A stretch of 64,000 bases of DNA from Saccharicrinis sp963677655 (GCA_963677655.1 OY782088.1); one strand, 5' to 3'. Numbered from the stretch's first letter, positions 1 to 9,163 are shown. Numbers and translations are program-made. The notes: generated by a model not told the origin, from the sequence alone.

Positions 1-820
1 CAATATAATTAATGCTAACTTTATTCATTCCCTCCCATACTCCTGCCATATCCCAAGAAATATTATTTGCAATTATTTTTCTTATTATAAAAAAAGTTAA
101 GGGACCTAAAATTCCGGAAACTAAGGCCATTAGACTGTAGCTTCCTAAATTTTTGATTGCAACCAAAGAAAACACATACTTCCTATTATTAAAATATCGA
201 ACTAATACATATATTGCTGGTATAAAAGCAATTAAAGAGAGAAGAATTTGAGCCCATAATACCCCACGAAGTTTATAAAAATATACAGCTAAAGCCGTAA
301 TTGTAAACCCACTAATGCTCAACAATATATTTATTTTAATAAATGTACTTAACTTCTGCTTTCCGTTTAATAAAGACATATAAAACAACACAATTGATGA
401 ACTAAAAAAATAGACACCTGAGAAACGGACTAAAAAAGCATATTGCGTTGTATTAAATATATAAATGGAGAAATAGTTAGAAAATAAAAATACGATTACG
501 CCAATGATGAATGCAAATACTGATATTAACAAGAAAGAAGTTGAAACAATTATATGCTGTTTATTAGGTGAATTTTTATATTGAGAAAGGTACTTAACTA
601 TTCCATTATTAAATCCAAGACTTGATATATTTGTCCCTAATTGCAGAAAGTTTTGAAATTGTCCAATCATAGCCATTCCTTGCGGACCAATAAATGCAGC
701 TAGTATTTTTATATTTAGAAAACCTAGAACAAAACGCAATATTACGTGAGATGCATTTTTTATGGTTGTACGAAGAAGTGTGCTATTATTAAATAATTCA
801 ATTATTTTATTCGCTTTCAA
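1..820 (-). CDS. O-antigen/polysaccharide flippase (Wzx-like), C-terminus beyond window
   Basis: An open frame on the minus strand runs from a TTG at 820 to the window edge without a stop, giving about 273 residues of a very hydrophobic multi-spanning membrane protein. The first ATG in frame lies some 40 codons later, inside the first membrane segment, and a TGA lies two codons upstream of the TTG, so TTG is the best start. The N-terminus (KNASHVILRFVLGFLNIKIL, then a GPQGMAMIGQFQNF motif) resembles O-antigen translocases of the MOP/polysaccharide_synt superfamily, which flip lipid-linked oligosaccharides across the inner membrane. It is divergent from the glycosyltransferase at 901 and sits in a polysaccharide locus. 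Family assignment rests on recall of the motif and hydrophobicity; the exact substrate is unknown. Confidence 0.75.
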   Translation of the reverse strand, partial: MKANKIIELFNNSTLLRTTIKNASHVILRFVLGFLNIKILAAFIGPQGMAMIGQFQNFLQLGTNISSLGFNNGIVKYLSQYKNSPNKQHIIVSTSFLLISVFAFIIGVIVFLFSNYFSIYIFNTTQYAFLVRFSGVYFFSSSIVLFYMSLLNGKQKLSTFIKINILLSISGFTITALAVYFYKLRGVLWAQILLSLIAFIPAIYVLVRYFNNRKYVFSLVAIKNLGSYSLMALVSGILGPLTFFIIRKIIANNISWDMAGVWEGMNKVSINYI

Positions 821-900
821 TATTCAATGATTAATTATCTTTACGAAGATATAAAACTAATCATATTTATCCTGTCCTATCTATATAGATTACATTAATT

Positions 901-1995
901 ATGAAAATATTATTACTTGGAGAATATAGTGGTTTACATTATAATTTAGCTGAAGGTTTACGTAAGTTAGGACATCAGGTTACTGTTGCTTCTGAGGGAT
1001 GTGGATGGAAAGATTATCCTCGTGATATTAATTTAAATTTTCAAGGACGTTTTCGTAGACTAAAGTCAATATTAAAAATCTTGTTAAATCTTTATCGTTT
1101 TGCAGGTTATGATGTAGTACAATTAATTAACCCTAACTTTTTAGAAGCCTTACCAAATAAAAATCGTTTGTTCTTTTCATATTTAAGCAAGTTCAATAAA
1201 AACATCTTCCTAGGCGCTTTTGGCGATGATTATATTTATGTAAAACATGGAATGGAAGGTGGTTATAGTAAATCTATTTTTAATGAAAAACACCTTTTAA
1301 AGGATGACTTTATTAGCACAAAAGTACTTAGATGTCTTGAGGATGATTATAAAGAGCTAAATTATTTAATAGCAAACAAAGCAAAAGGAATTATTGCTTG
1401 TTGTGCGGAATATCATAAGGCATACAATATTAAATACAGTAATAAGCTTACTTTTATACCGATGCCCATTCAAACAGACCAATTACCTTACTGTAATACT
1501 ATAGAGCGAAACAGCTCCAAAATAAAGTTTTTTTTGGGACATTATAAAGAACGAAGAGTGTATAAAGGAACAGACGTTATAAGTGATGTATTACTAAAAT
1601 TAAAAGAAAAATATCCTGATAAAGTCGAGTTAAATATTGTTGATTCTGTACCTTATTCTACATACCAAAACTTACTTAATAGTTCACATGTTTTATGTGA
1701 TCAGCTTTATGGATATGACTATGGTTTAAATGGAGTCTTAGGAATGACAAAGGGATTAATCTTAGCTGGTTGTGCAAATTCTTATTTATATAATTTAATG
1801 GGAGAAGAAAAAAATAAACCAATTATTGAATTACCTTTAGATAGAGATAAGATATTTGAAAAACTTGAAAATTTAATAATTAACAGTGAAAATCTTATCG
1901 ATAAAGCAAGAAATACGAGAGAATTTGCAATAAAGCATCATAACTATATTAAAGTTGCCAAACAATATGTAGATTTCTGGATATCTAAATTGTAA
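901..1995 (+). CDS. Glycosyltransferase, GT4/GT-B-like
   Basis: 364 residues. The N-terminus MKILLLGEYSGLHYNLAEGL followed by GHQVTVAS is the first beta-alpha unit of a GT-B Rossmann fold. A second half around residues 210-340 holds a weakly conserved donor-binding region (LGHYKERRVYKGTDVI, then LYGYDYGLNGVLGMTKGLILAG, where GT4 enzymes carry the E-x7-E-like patch). No signal peptide or membrane segment is seen, so it probably acts at the cytoplasmic face of the inner membrane, adding a sugar to the lipid-linked repeat unit. It stands alone on the plus strand between the flippase and the acyltransferase. Sugar and linkage cannot be read from the sequence. Confidence 0.7.
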   Translation: MKILLLGEYSGLHYNLAEGLRKLGHQVTVASEGCGWKDYPRDINLNFQGRFRRLKSILKILLNLYRFAGYDVVQLINPNFLEALPNKNRLFFSYLSKFNKNIFLGAFGDDYIYVKHGMEGGYSKSIFNEKHLLKDDFISTKVLRCLEDDYKELNYLIANKAKGIIACCAEYHKAYNIKYSNKLTFIPMPIQTDQLPYCNTIERNSSKIKFFLGHYKERRVYKGTDVISDVLLKLKEKYPDKVELNIVDSVPYSTYQNLLNSSHVLCDQLYGYDYGLNGVLGMTKGLILAGCANSYLYNLMGEEKNKPIIELPLDRDKIFEKLENLIINSENLIDKARNTREFAIKHHNYIKVAKQYVDFWISKL

Positions 1996-2035
1996 TTCAT
2001 CGAATCATCTTACTCTTTATAATTCGTAAGGTATT

Positions 2036-3157
2036 TTAGACATTTATATTTACTATTCTATATTTCTCGTATAGTCGATTAATATCTTTTTTAATTTTCT
2101 TTCCCAGTGGACGCTCCAGATATTTAGCTGATAAAAAACTAAATACAATCGTTAAAGTAAACGTAATTACTACAATAATTAAAGGATCTGTAATTGCAAA
2201 ATAATTATTAGCTACTTTAAAATATTTAAGTATTACCCCATGAAATATAAATATCCCAAAACTAATATTACCGAGTAACACAAAGACTTTTTTATTTAGA
2301 ACCTTACTGGACAATATGCCTTTTTCATAAGAAAAGGCTAAAATTATTATAGATAAAGGCAACCAATTACCATAAGATTCTCTTATCGCTTCAGGGACAA
2401 ACTCTTTGGCTGCAATATATCCTACAAATAGCAAAATACTTCCTATCTCAATTAAAGAGTACATCGCTGTACGCAGTTTCAAATGTTTAATTTTCTCATA
2501 AATACTAAACAGTATGATTCCAAGAATAAAATCAATAGATCTAAACAGTGGATTTATGTAAAACATCCATTGCTGATACTCTTGGTTAACTCGAACCATG
2601 AGAAAAGGAAGAATAATAAAAAAAAGAACTGTAAACAGGTAAACATACTTTCTAAATCTGAATTTATTGAAGACGAATATAGCAAATGGAAAAATTGCAT
2701 AAAAAAACAATGCATTCGATAAACTCCACGATGGGCTATTATAACTAAAATAAACACTCTCAATTGGCACAAATGATTGTAATAATGTTACCTGAGAAAA
2801 TAATTTAGTAATCCAACCAACTATATTTCCCATATAATAAAATTCTGCAGAAATAGGTATTACCAATAAAAAGGTAATAATATGTAATGGATATATTCGG
2901 ATTAATCTATCAATATAAAAGTCACTACGTTTTTTAGTCCCTTGAAGTATTTTATCTCTATAGGAATAGGATAAAACAAAACCACTTAAGATGTAAAAAA
3001 AAGACACTCCAAATGGAATGCTTAAAATATTTTCATAAAGCCAATCATAAACTTTAGAATTTCCTTCCATAAAAGGTTTTAAATGACTGGCATACACCCT
3101 CAACGCGAAAAAAAATCGTAGAGAAATAAGAGATGTTAATAATTTTTTCTTATCCAT
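2036..3157 (-). CDS. Acyltransferase 3 family membrane protein (OafA/YrhL-like)
   Basis: 373 residues with about ten hydrophobic segments, typical of the acyltransferase-3 family that O-acetylates surface sugars at the inner membrane. The family's R-x10-H motif is present at R14 and H25 (LRFFFALRVYASH), and FYILSGFVLSYSY near residue 60 is a second family hallmark. The C-terminus has the usual LERPLGKK motif. It is the last gene of a minus-strand group (cupin, cupin, FemAB-like, acyltransferase), starting 2 nt downstream of the FemAB-like gene, so the four are probably one operon. Likely role: O-acylation of the polysaccharide repeat unit. Confidence 0.85.
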   Translation of the reverse strand: MDKKKLLTSLISLRFFFALRVYASHLKPFMEGNSKVYDWLYENILSIPFGVSFFYILSGFVLSYSYRDKILQGTKKRSDFYIDRLIRIYPLHIITFLLVIPISAEFYYMGNIVGWITKLFSQVTLLQSFVPIESVYFSYNSPSWSLSNALFFYAIFPFAIFVFNKFRFRKYVYLFTVLFFIILPFLMVRVNQEYQQWMFYINPLFRSIDFILGIILFSIYEKIKHLKLRTAMYSLIEIGSILLFVGYIAAKEFVPEAIRESYGNWLPLSIIILAFSYEKGILSSKVLNKKVFVLLGNISFGIFIFHGVILKYFKVANNYFAITDPLIIVVITFTLTIVFSFLSAKYLERPLGKKIKKDINRLYEKYRIVNINV

Positions 3158-3159
3158 AA

Positions 3160-4104
3160 TTACTTATCTTCCTGCAGCCCTACAAATTGAAAACTTTTTG
3201 CATTATAAACCCCTGCACCAAATCTCTGTTTTAAATACAATAATCCTTTATTAATATCATCTCCTGTCATACAAGTCCCCATATCAATAAAATCTTTTTC
3301 ATGTTTGTATTTTTTAATAAACAAATAATATAATGCATGGCTAGCCCTATTATCTCGTCCTTCTTGAGATGTAGCAATATATTGCATTTTAACTACATTA
3401 CCGTAACTGTATATTAAAGTTCCAGCTTCTATTTTTTTTGAAACTCTATTTCGAAGACTAAACAATTTTATATTCTCAGGAAACTTTTTCTTTAGTAAAA
3501 TTATTTCATCTAAAGTATGGACAGGCTTATTATCATGTTGTTCTCTCAAATTAATTTCTAATACCGGCCAATATTCTTCGATACAAAACTTTTCATCTAT
3601 ATCAAATTGCTCTAGATTTAACTTTCTCTTTTCTATTGATGATTTTGGGAATTGATGATTTTTACAGTTTATAAATGCCCCAATTGCATTTGAAATTTCA
3701 ACTTCAGGCAAACCTTGTAAAAAAAAATCATGAGATTGAGTTAATGATTTAAAATAAAAAAATGGAATAGTTTTAATACTATGAGTAATAACATTATTTT
3801 TTGTTACATGATTAAAGAAACAAGAGTAATATTGATTTAATTTTTCAAAACTCAAATTTGCTTTATGAATAATCCCTCCGAAGGTTAACCCCTGATGACT
3901 ATAGATACTTTTATTTTTTATGTTTGCAGGCATTAAAGCTTTCAATTTACTTTTTTCATATAATAACATTGAAAAATCAGCAAATCTGTCAGAATGATAT
4001 TCCATATAATCCCTAAAAAACAAAAAAGATGAATTTTCAGATTGCTCCACAAACTCATCCCAATCTCTCTTATACTCCTTAGAGTATTTTACTATTTCAA
4101 TCAT
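3160..4104 (-). CDS. GNAT/FemAB-like N-acyltransferase
   Basis: 314 residues. The ending (IEAGTLIYSYGNVVKMQYIA, then RASHALYYLFIKKY and DMGTCMTGDDINKGLLYLKQ) matches the FemAB-type GNAT proteins often found in Bacteroidota O-antigen loci next to FdtA/QdtA and the sugar aminotransferase. It overlaps the preceding cupin gene by 4 nt (ATGA), indicating translational coupling. By context it may acylate the amino group of the 3-amino-3,6-dideoxyhexose made by the cupin and the aminotransferase. The acyl donor cannot be told; the family level is fairly secure, the substrate is inference. Confidence 0.6.
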   Translation of the reverse strand: MIEIVKYSKEYKRDWDEFVEQSENSSFLFFRDYMEYHSDRFADFSMLLYEKSKLKALMPANIKNKSIYSHQGLTFGGIIHKANLSFEKLNQYYSCFFNHVTKNNVITHSIKTIPFFYFKSLTQSHDFFLQGLPEVEISNAIGAFINCKNHQFPKSSIEKRKLNLEQFDIDEKFCIEEYWPVLEINLREQHDNKPVHTLDEIILLKKKFPENIKLFSLRNRVSKKIEAGTLIYSYGNVVKMQYIATSQEGRDNRASHALYYLFIKKYKHEKDFIDMGTCMTGDDINKGLLYLKQRFGAGVYNAKSFQFVGLQEDK

Positions 4105-4505
4105 ATAGTTTCTAAAAACTTATTATAGTTTCTGATATAATCATCTTCTGTGTACACATCAGATGCAAAAACCAACACCACGCTACCTGTACTAAAATTC
4201 CTCAACTCTCTCCATATCCCAGGTATAATATGTAATCCCTTAGCTGGATTATTTAAGAAAATACTTTCTTTCTCTTTACCATTATCTAAAACTATTTCAA
4301 AACTACCACTAACTGCAATAACTACCTCATGTTGTTTAATATGAGAATGACCTCCCCTTAAGGCATTTGAAGGAATATCATAGGTATAGTAGATCCTTTT
4401 AATATCAAAAGGTATTGATTCTTCTGATTCAAGAACAGACAAGGATCCTTTATCAGATGCTTCTCTTTTAATATGTATTATTTTACAATGACTTATATCC
4501 TTCAT
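4101..4505 (-). CDS. dTDP-4-keto-6-deoxyglucose 3,4-ketoisomerase, QdtA/FdtA-like cupin (copy 2)
   Basis: 134-residue single-domain RmlC-like cupin. The core runs IKRIYYTYDIP (Arg37, Tyr39, Tyr42), then RGGHSHIKQHEVVIAVSGSF (His53, His55, His59), and ends YIRNYNKFLE, as in FdtA and QdtA. These enzymes move the keto group from C4 to C3 of dTDP-4-keto-6-deoxyhexose, giving the substrate for a 3-aminotransferase, here the DegT protein encoded at 4994. The first His of the HxH pair corresponds to the catalytic base of QdtA. It overlaps both neighbours by 4 nt, so it belongs to a tight operon. This copy keeps all signature residues, unlike its upstream paralogue. Whether the product is the gluco or galacto epimer cannot be decided. 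Confidence 0.8.
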   Translation of the reverse strand: MKDISHCKIIHIKREASDKGSLSVLESEESIPFDIKRIYYTYDIPSNALRGGHSHIKQHEVVIAVSGSFEIVLDNGKEKESIFLNNPAKGLHIIPGIWRELRNFSTGSVVLVFASDVYTEDDYIRNYNKFLETI

Positions 4506-4915
4506 AGCTTTTTCTGAACAAATTCATTATAGTAATCATTATAATCGCATATATCTTCACAATTCTTATAATTGGTATCAGATACAACTAAACAGATACT
4601 ATTAGAAAGAAAATTAGAAAATTTTCGCCACGTATATGGTGGTAAGAACAATCCAAAGTTAGCTTTATCTAATTGAAAGTTTCGTTCTTCTTCTCCTCTA
4701 ATGGTTTTAACAGTAAATCCTCCGGATAATAAAATAACAAACTCCGAAGCATTCCTGTACGCATGAGATCCTCTCTCCTCCCCTCCAGGTATATCATAAA
4801 TCCAGTAAGCTCTTTTAATTTTAAACGGAATATGATTGTTATCTTCCAAAAAACTTAAATTTCCCCTTAAATCTTTAATTTTAGGAAGTTCAATAATCCT
4901 AGGCTCATTATCCAT
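4502..4915 (-). CDS. QdtA/FdtA-like cupin (copy 1, variant active site)
   Basis: 137 residues, clearly paralogous to the next gene: IKRAYWIYDIPGGEERGSHA followed by YRNASEFVILLSGGFTVKTI. The catalytic-type His51 is kept, but the second His of the HxH pair is Tyr53 and the third is replaced within RNASEF. It is the first gene of the minus-strand operon and shares a 78-nt divergent promoter region with the aminotransferase at 4994. Tandem FdtA/QdtA-like cupins are known from Bacteroidota polysaccharide loci. The two may form a hetero-oligomer, or this one may have different regiochemistry. Function beyond a sugar-nucleotide cupin is inference. Confidence 0.7.
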   Translation of the reverse strand: MDNEPRIIELPKIKDLRGNLSFLEDNNHIPFKIKRAYWIYDIPGGEERGSHAYRNASEFVILLSGGFTVKTIRGEEERNFQLDKANFGLFLPPYTWRKFSNFLSNSICLVVSDTNYKNCEDICDYNDYYNEFVQKKL

Positions 4916-4926
4916 ATTAGATTTCT

Positions 4927-4945
4927 TATATTTGATTCAAATATA
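4927..4945. promoter_or_regulatory. Palindromic divergent -7 promoter elements
   Basis: A perfect 9-bp inverted repeat (TATATTTGA, one centre base, TCAAATATA) in the gap between the cupin operon and the aminotransferase gene. Each arm contains TATATTTG, an exact match to the Bacteroidota -7 consensus TAnnTTTG, one on each strand and facing outward. I see no good -33 TTTG for either, so these would be weak or activator-dependent promoters. The palindrome could equally be an operator. Confidence 0.45.
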
Positions 4946-4993
4946 AATAATATAACGGACAGCTAGATATTTTAGTATAATCAAAACCTCACA

Positions 4994-6094
4994 ATGCAGA
5001 TACCTTTTTTAAATCTTAGACAACAAAATATTCAATATAAAGATGAGTTAATGAAATCCTTTGAATCCGTTATAGATTCAGGATGGTATATATTAGGCAA
5101 AAACGTTTCTGAATTTGAAAATTCATTAGCTAATTATATTGGTGCTAATTACGCTGTTGGAGTTGGTAATGGATTAGATGCATTATCTCTTATTCTCAGA
5201 GGATATAAAGAATTAGGAATTATTAAAAATGGCGATGAAATAATTGTCCCTGCAAACACTTATATCGCAACAATCCTTTCTGTTATTGAAAATAAACTTA
5301 ACCCGATATTTGTTGAACCAGATGTATACACTTACAATCTGGACCCTAAAAAAATTAGAGAAGCAGTTACCACGAAAACCAAAGCCATTTTAACAGTGCA
5401 TCTGTACGGACAAATTTCTGCAATTAATGAAATAAAAAAGATATGTGAGGACAATAAACTTTTACTTCTTGAAGATAATGCTCAAGCCATAGGTGCAGAA
5501 TATGATGGAGTAAAATCAGGAGCACTGGGTGATGCTGCAGCATTTAGTTTCTACCCGGGTAAAAATTTGGGTGCACTGGGTGATGCAGGTGCAATTACAA
5601 CCAACAACACCAAGCTTGCTGAAACATTAAAAGCATTAAGAAATTACGGATCACACGAGAAATATAAAAACAAATATATTGGTGTAAACTCTAGGCTCGA
5701 CGAAGTTCTAGCGGCTTTATTAAGTACAAAACTTAAATATCTGGACTCGGAGAATAATAAAAGAAGGCAAATAGCTAACATTTATCTTTCGAATATTAAA
5801 AATGAAAAAATAATTTTACCAACTTTAGGTGATCATAAAGCTCATGTTTGGCATTTATTTGTAATACGATGTAATAATCAAAAAGAGTTTATGGATTATA
5901 TGAATAAAAAAGGTATTGGTACAATGATTCATTACCCTATTCCCCCTCATAAACAAGATGCCCTTTTAAAATATTCATCGTTATCATTACCCATAACTGA
6001 AGAAATACATACACAAGTTGTTAGCATTCCATTGTATCCAACACTTAACAATACAGAAATTGACTACATTATTGAAACTATAAATAAATTTTAA
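4994..6094 (+). CDS. DegT/DnrJ/EryC1 sugar aminotransferase (FdtB/QdtB-like)
   Basis: 366-residue PLP enzyme of the DegT/DnrJ/EryC1/StrS family. Visible motifs are GVGNGLDALSLILR (residues 57-70, cofactor phosphate binding), LLLLEDNAQAIGAEY with Asp161 (pyridine nitrogen) and AAFSFYPGKNLGALGDAGA with Lys190 (internal aldimine). It would transaminate the 3-keto sugar nucleotide made by the ketoisomerase encoded divergently next door, giving dTDP-3-amino-3,6-dideoxyhexose. Length is standard. It is followed after 4 nt by upp, with which it may be cotranscribed although the functions are unrelated. Confidence 0.85.
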   Translation: MQIPFLNLRQQNIQYKDELMKSFESVIDSGWYILGKNVSEFENSLANYIGANYAVGVGNGLDALSLILRGYKELGIIKNGDEIIVPANTYIATILSVIENKLNPIFVEPDVYTYNLDPKKIREAVTTKTKAILTVHLYGQISAINEIKKICEDNKLLLLEDNAQAIGAEYDGVKSGALGDAAAFSFYPGKNLGALGDAGAITTNNTKLAETLKALRNYGSHEKYKNKYIGVNSRLDEVLAALLSTKLKYLDSENNKRRQIANIYLSNIKNEKIILPTLGDHKAHVWHLFVIRCNNQKEFMDYMNKKGIGTMIHYPIPPHKQDALLKYSSLSLPITEEIHTQVVSIPLYPTLNNTEIDYIIETINKF

Positions 6095-6098
6095 TAAG

Positions 6099-6752
6099 AT
6101 GGATATCCATATTTTCAACAAAAGAAACTCACTATTTAATCAATTTATTGCTGAAATCAGAGATAAAGAAATTCAGCAAGATCCTTTAAGATTCCGAAAA
6201 AACATAGAACGTATGGGTGAGATTCTTGCCTATGAGATTAGCAAAGAATTAAAATATACAAGTATTGACATCCAAACCCCGCTTGGTGTTTCTCATGAGT
6301 TTGTTTACGATGAAAATGTGGTAATTGCAACTATTTTAAGAGCTGGATTACCTTTACATCAAGGCGTATTGAATTATTTTGATAGCGCGGAAAACTGTTT
6401 TGTATCTGCATATAGAAAATACAACGAAAAAGGTGATTTTGATATTCATATCGAGTATATTTCCTCACCATCACTGGATGGTAAAACAGTAATTCTCACA
6501 GATCCAATGCTTGCAAGTGGAGCATCGATGGAACTTGCATATAAAGCAATCTTAACCAAAGGAAAACCAAAACACATTCATATTGCTTCAATCATTGGTA
6601 GCGAGGAAGGTATAGAATATGTAAAAGAACATATGGGTAATGATAATATCACTTTATGGGTAGGGGCTGTTGATAAAGAATTAAACGATAAAAAATATAT
6701 TATCCCCGGCTTAGGCGATGCCGGAGATTTAGCTTTTGGAACTAAACTGTAA
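6099..6752 (+). CDS. upp: Uracil phosphoribosyltransferase
   Basis: 217 residues; converts uracil and PRPP to UMP in pyrimidine salvage (cytosolic). The family motifs are TILRAGLPLHQGVLNYF (about residues 80-96) and the PRPP loop TDPMLASGASMELAYK (about 134-149), and the protein ends in the uracil-binding PGLGDAGDLAFGTKL. The first ATG, 4 nt after the aminotransferase stop, gives the normal length. It converges on folK with a 1-nt gap and no obvious terminator between them. Confidence 0.93.
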   Translation: MDIHIFNKRNSLFNQFIAEIRDKEIQQDPLRFRKNIERMGEILAYEISKELKYTSIDIQTPLGVSHEFVYDENVVIATILRAGLPLHQGVLNYFDSAENCFVSAYRKYNEKGDFDIHIEYISSPSLDGKTVILTDPMLASGASMELAYKAILTKGKPKHIHIASIIGSEEGIEYVKEHMGNDNITLWVGAVDKELNDKKYIIPGLGDAGDLAFGTKL

Positions 6753-6753
6753 A

Positions 6754-7242
6754 TTACTCATTTTTTTTAACCCATCCTTCATCTTTACAGTCTCTTAGTA
6801 AATCTTTTGCATTAAGATTGAATATCGGATGAAGGAGATTTTCCCATTTTTCTACCAAAGGAAGTAAGGTGAATTTTCTTTCATGTAATCGAGGATGTGG
6901 AATAGTCAATTTTTCTGTATCAATAATCTCTGAACCATAAAACAAAATATCAATATCCATAGTTCTTCCTTCGTATCCAAGAGTTGTTTTGGCTTTGCGC
7001 CCTAATATCCTTTCAATTTCTTGAGATATTTTTAATATTTCAAAAGAATCTTTATTGCTTTCTATTTCAATTACCTGATTCAAGAAATTCTGGGCATGTT
7101 CAAAGCCCCACGGTTCGCTTTCGTATATACCCGACTGTTTTATTATGACGCCAATCTTTTGTTCTATTAATTCCTTTGATTGAAAAATATTTTCAATTCT
7201 ATCACCTTCGTTTCCCCCAATCAACAATAATACTTTATACAT
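6754..7242 (-). CDS. folK: 2-amino-4-hydroxy-6-hydroxymethyldihydropteridine diphosphokinase
   Basis: 162 residues, the usual HPPK length. It transfers pyrophosphate from ATP to 6-hydroxymethyl-7,8-dihydropterin in folate synthesis. Motifs: LLIGGNEGDR at the N-terminus, YESEPWGF (about residue 42), RTMDIDILFYG (about 97-107, metal-binding Asp pair) and IPHPRLHERKFTLLPL (about 118-133), all HPPK signatures. Monocistronic here, divergent from sppA. Confidence 0.93.
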   Translation of the reverse strand: MYKVLLLIGGNEGDRIENIFQSKELIEQKIGVIIKQSGIYESEPWGFEHAQNFLNQVIEIESNKDSFEILKISQEIERILGRKAKTTLGYEGRTMDIDILFYGSEIIDTEKLTIPHPRLHERKFTLLPLVEKWENLLHPIFNLNAKDLLRDCKDEGWVKKNE

Positions 7243-7320
7243 AACTGTAAATAATAATAAATCAACCTCCTAAAAGAATCCCTTTTTATCAAAAATTTAG
7301 GTGCAAATTAAAACTTTTAA

Positions 7321-7328
7321 TACATTTG
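7321..7328 (+). promoter_or_regulatory. -7 promoter element for sppA
   Basis: TACATTTG is an exact match to TAnnTTTG, 36 nt before the sppA ATG at 7365. There is no clear -33 TTTG. If this is the promoter, a longer reading from a TTG at 7326 would start inside it, which supports the ATG. Confidence 0.5.
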
Positions 7329-7364
7329 TTTAAATTCAATTATCATAATTTAACCTCACATTTT

Positions 7365-9134
7365 ATGGCAAAATTTTTTAGATCGTTATTATTCACTGTC
7401 TTAGGCTCAATTTTCACTGCATTATTTATTATTCTTATCGTTTTTATTACAATTACTGCAATTGCTTCAAGTGGTGATAAACAGATAAAAGTCAAAGAGA
7501 ACACTTTACTAACACTTGATTTAAACAAAGTAATTAAAGACCGAACAGTTTTTGATCCTTTAAAAGAATTTATAGGAGAATCTCCATTTCAAGAATCTAA
7601 AATAGGATTAAATATTATTCTAAAAAATATTGAAAAAGCATCCAAAGATGACAAAATAAATGGTATTTATTTACAGTGTGGGAGCCCAATGACAGGATAT
7701 GCTGCATTAAGTGAAATCAGAACTGCACTGTTAAAATTCAAAGAATCTGGAAAATTTATTACTGCTTTTGCACCCGATTATAGTCAGAAAGGTTATTACA
7801 TTGCTTCGGTTGCCAATAAAATCTACATGCCTCCTCATGGAATGTTGGATTTTAAAGGATTAAGTGCACAAAGAACTTTTTTTAAAGGTGCTCTTGAAAA
7901 ACTAGGTGTTGAAGTTCAGATTTTTAAACATGGAAAATTTAAATCGGCAGTTGAACCTTTTATTTTAGACAAAATGAGTGATCCTGCTAAAGAACAAACT
8001 ATGGCTTATACTTCTTCAATTTGGAATAATGTAATAAGCGATATTTCTGAAACAAAAAACATTAGCATTGAAGAATTAAACAAATTGGCTGATGAAGGGA
8101 CTATGTTTAAAAGTAACGAAGCTTTTGTAAAAGCAGGCCTTTTATCCGGACTGAAATATAAGGATGAAGTAATTGCAAAGTTAAAGGAGTTAACTAACAC
8201 AAAAGAATCGGATAATATAGAGCAAGTCAATCTTTCCGATTATGATTATGTCTATCTACCAAAAGAAACAAAGGGCTTAATAAAAGATAAAATTGCTGTT
8301 ATATATGCAGAAGGTGAAATTGACGGAACAGATGATAATGGTATTGTATCTGAAGATCTAAGTAAAACCATTCGTAAAGCAAGAAGAGATAGTAGTATAA
8401 AAGCTGTTGTATTACGTATTAATTCTCCTGGAGGTTCCGGAAGTGGTTCGGATATTATCTGGAGAGAAGTAAAACTTTGCAAAGAGACAAAACCTGTTAT
8501 TGTATCTATGGGAAATGTTGCTGCATCTGGCGGATATTATATTGCATGTGCTGCTGATACCATTGTAGCTAACCCAACAACTATTACCGGTTCCATTGGC
8601 GTTTTTGGAATGATACCCAACACCCAAAAATTAATGAACCAGAAACTTGGAATTACTTTTGACGGAGTTAAGACGAATAAGTATTCTGACCTTCCTAGTA
8701 TTACTCGTCCATTTACAAATGATGAAAAGGAAATTTTCCAAACTTATGTAAACGAATTTTACAAAGTATTCATTGGACGATGTGCAGATGGAAGAAGCAC
8801 TACAACTGAAAAAATTGACGAGATTGGACAAGGTCGTGTTTGGAGTGGAGAAAATGCGACAAACATAAATCTAGTTGATGTTATGGGTGGATTAAATACT
8901 GCTATTGAAATTGCAAAAGAAAAAGCAGGCTTAGAAACATATAGAATAAAAGAAATGCCTGAAATTGAACTATCTCCCATAGAAGAAGTTCTTAAGGAAA
9001 TGAAAAGTGAAGCTAAAGCCTATGCAGCAAAAACTTTCCTTGGAATTAATCTGGAAGAAGTAGAATTGTTGAATAAAATAAAAGAAATAGAACCTATACA
9101 AGCTAGATTACCATACAATATTGATATAAACTAA
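7365..9134 (+). CDS. sppA: Signal peptide peptidase SppA, 67K type (S49)
   Basis: 589 residues from the ATG at 7365; a longer frame from TTG at 7326 would begin inside the promoter. One N-terminal membrane anchor (about residues 8-34), then two S49 domains. The catalytic Lys lies in HGKFKSAVEPFILDKM (Lys193), as in E. coli SppA, and the nucleophile in MGNVAASGGYYIACAAD (Ser388), giving the Ser-Lys dyad split over the tandem domains. It degrades cleaved signal peptides in or near the inner membrane. NSPGG (about 354-358) forms the oxyanion region. It is followed by a clear terminator, so it is probably monocistronic. Confidence 0.93.
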   Translation: MAKFFRSLLFTVLGSIFTALFIILIVFITITAIASSGDKQIKVKENTLLTLDLNKVIKDRTVFDPLKEFIGESPFQESKIGLNIILKNIEKASKDDKINGIYLQCGSPMTGYAALSEIRTALLKFKESGKFITAFAPDYSQKGYYIASVANKIYMPPHGMLDFKGLSAQRTFFKGALEKLGVEVQIFKHGKFKSAVEPFILDKMSDPAKEQTMAYTSSIWNNVISDISETKNISIEELNKLADEGTMFKSNEAFVKAGLLSGLKYKDEVIAKLKELTNTKESDNIEQVNLSDYDYVYLPKETKGLIKDKIAVIYAEGEIDGTDDNGIVSEDLSKTIRKARRDSSIKAVVLRINSPGGSGSGSDIIWREVKLCKETKPVIVSMGNVAASGGYYIACAADTIVANPTTITGSIGVFGMIPNTQKLMNQKLGITFDGVKTNKYSDLPSITRPFTNDEKEIFQTYVNEFYKVFIGRCADGRSTTTEKIDEIGQGRVWSGENATNINLVDVMGGLNTAIEIAKEKAGLETYRIKEMPEIELSPIEEVLKEMKSEAKAYAAKTFLGINLEEVELLNKIKEIEPIQARLPYNIDIN

Positions 9135-9163
9135 GATTTTTTAAATTTGTATAATATTAACAG

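Noticed and set aside
7326..7364. Longer N-terminus for SppA from a TTG codon
   Set aside because: The TTG lies inside the TACATTTG promoter element, and the added 13 residues are polar sequence before a normal start MAKFFRSLLF.
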